Assembly (NCBI GenBank): GCA_013397455.1
Contig: VYZB01000289.1
Location: forward strand, 310,437 to 374,436
Source: Crotophaga sulcirostris
Taxonomy: Eukaryota; Chordata; Aves; Cuculiformes; Crotophagidae
Direction of reading: 5' to 3'
Length of the DNA: 64,000 nt
Positions within the stretch are counted from its first letter, which is position 1. Every line of letters starts with the position of its first letter. Shown here piece after piece: positions 62,701 to 64,000 of the stretch. The notes below the pieces were generated by a model. It was not told the DNA's origin and did no database searches. It worked only from the letters and a program-made list of their open reading frames with translations. Made by a program: the position numbers and the translations under genes.

Positions 62701-63347
62701 TAATTGCCTTGGCATTTGGTTTGTTGAATTTGCTTAGGTATATTCAGAGGAGAGGTTTGTGTGCCCATATCCAAATGCACGCTTGGTGGCCAGAGGCCTA
62801 TATTGTAAGGCAGGGATGCTCCTCTCCTCAGTCCCCAAGCTGAGCACTGGCCCCTAACAAAGCAGTCTGGTGAGCCATTGTGTTTCTCCTCCTGATGCTT
62901 TGACATTTATGCGTTGATGCTTTTATTATTCCTGGAATCTTTCCAGCCCTCTGCATGTCCTCTGGCAGAACAGTCCTGGCACATTCCTGCATTTACACCT
63001 TCTCCTTCATTACCATTCTGACCCTTTAAGTACCAAAAGGTTTCTCTAGAGGAAATAAAACCTGTGTACCCTGGAAGCTGCAAAGTTACTGGCTGATAAG
63101 GGAACACTGCAGCATGGTGATGAATATCCCTGCAGAGCACTTTCTACTGCATTTATGCCAAATCAAATTGACTTGAGAATGGCTTTTTTATATGATTTGT
63201 CTCAAGAGTAGGGCTAATAACATTTTTACATGGCAGATGTGTTATAGTGCTTTCATTCTGTTTACATGACTGCGAAAGTGATCTATCTTACTTTTCATAG
63301 TGGCCATCTGTTGGTCAAATTCATTCCAATGCAATCAACCAAGTCAT
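59726..63347. other. Unique non-coding stretch
   Basis: About 3.6 kb with no recognised gene. It contains ATTTGCAT octamers at 61666-61673 and 62120-62127 and a CpG-retaining block at 60945-61075, listed separately. Confidence 0.4.
60945..61075. promoter_or_regulatory. CpG-retaining block, candidate conserved element or exon
   Basis: Seven CpG dinucleotides occur within about 123 bases (at 60950, 60972, 60985, 61021, 61056, 61058 and 61072), while the surrounding several hundred bases have very few. An 87-codon minus-strand open frame (60821-61084) covers the block and is Cys-rich, but it has no recognisable domain and no obvious splice context. Retained CpGs may reflect constraint or lack of germline methylation. 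Confidence 0.2.
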
Positions 63348-63404
63348 GGTTTTGTTTTGGTTTTTGGTTTGTTGGTTTTTTTTTCATTTATTTTGTTCTG
63401 GTTT
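63348..63404. repeat. GTTTT/GGTTT-rich low-complexity tract
   Basis: Irregular GTTTTG, GGTTTTTGG and T9 runs on the plus strand (A-rich on the minus strand). Confidence 0.8.
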
Positions 63405-64000
63405 AAATTATCATTGTCTATAGGAATTTAATTTTGGACTTTGGGATCAGTGAGCAGAACAAGCGTTTCTCCCAGTCTTACAATAGCTGCATGAACGGAC
63501 TTACTGATGGTAGAAGACATTCTTTCTGCTTGCTTGCAAGTTTTTCAAAAAAACAAACCAACCAAAACCAAACCTTTGAACAGGTGAGCACTCAGTCAAA
63601 GCAGTGGAATGATTGATTTGAAGCCTTCTCACAATGCTTTGTTCAGGTCAACAGAGGACAATAATTAAAAGATCTGTATCAACATGGCTCAGGTTTCAGG
63701 CAAATTAAGAGCCAAAGAATGGCAAGAGCCTCTTTCTCTTGAAAATGAGGAAGGTCACATATCATTCCCTAAAGTAAAGCTTCTTTCACAAATTCCCCTA
63801 CATTAAGATCATATCCAGTCCATTCTTATTAAGTAACGATTTGCTTTGTTTATTTTTATCATCAGTCTTTGCTACTGCCTTGTAATTATGGTTTTTTGTG
63901 ACAAGGAAGCAGAAATGGAGAAGCTTTCCTGGGCAGCCAGCAGAGAGGTGGGCAGTGCTTCTCCTGCCTAGAGAGAGGGGATCAGGGTGGGCAGAATCCC
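63405..64000. other. Unique non-coding stretch to the window end
   Basis: No gene or repeat recognised, apart from a small 'aacaaaccaaccaaaaccaa' low-complexity run near 63552. The last 100 bases are purine-rich. Confidence 0.4.

Overview
The window looks like ordinary non-coding nuclear DNA from a bird. The main evidence is the repeat content: every transposable element I can recognise with confidence is a CR1 (chicken repeat 1) non-LTR retrotransposon, alongside a few very old MIR-like SINE remnants. There are no L1/Alu-type elements and no bacterial or organellar gene organisation. Base composition is moderately AT-rich and CpG-poor. No order or species can be named from this sequence alone.

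I could not support any host protein-coding gene, tRNA, rRNA or other RNA gene. Open reading frames are short (the longest is about 200 codons), scattered over all frames, and resemble no protein family I recognise, apart from those inside CR1 copies. The window is therefore intergenic or deep intronic. Single short exons or lncRNA exons cannot be excluded without alignment or RNA data.

Layout. 1-13 kb: unique sequence with two minus-strand MIR-like remnants (about 455-575 and 8820-8915) and a TG-rich microsatellite (6790). 13-17 kb: two CR1 3' ends of the subfamily with an ATACTGTG terminal octamer (13391-13660 minus, 16653-16915 plus). 17-31 kb: mostly unique and AT-richer, with a MIR-like remnant (26225-26340), small satellites and conserved-looking blocks near 26.8-27.05 and 29.2-29.3 kb. 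31.4-32.0 kb: a plus-strand CR1 with the classical ATTCTATG-type tail. 39.6 kb: a MIR-like remnant. 43.05-43.95 kb: a very old CR1/L3-like copy (minus). 48.4-49.1 kb: the best-preserved ATACTGTG-type CR1 (minus), with one premature stop in about 208 codons. 51.2-51.9 kb: a plus-strand CR1 ORF2 fragment that has unusually lost its 3' end. 56.9-57.0 kb: another ATACTGTG-type CR1 tail (minus). 59.4-59.7 kb: a second ancient CR1/L3-like 3' end (plus). The rest, to 64 kb, is unique sequence.

Nothing here amounts to a new biological system. The points most worth checking are the two CR1 generations with different terminal octamers, the variable hexanucleotide array in the 3' UTR of the younger group, the 3'-deleted CR1 with a damaged catalytic box, and several candidate conserved non-coding elements. 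The last are judged by eye only.
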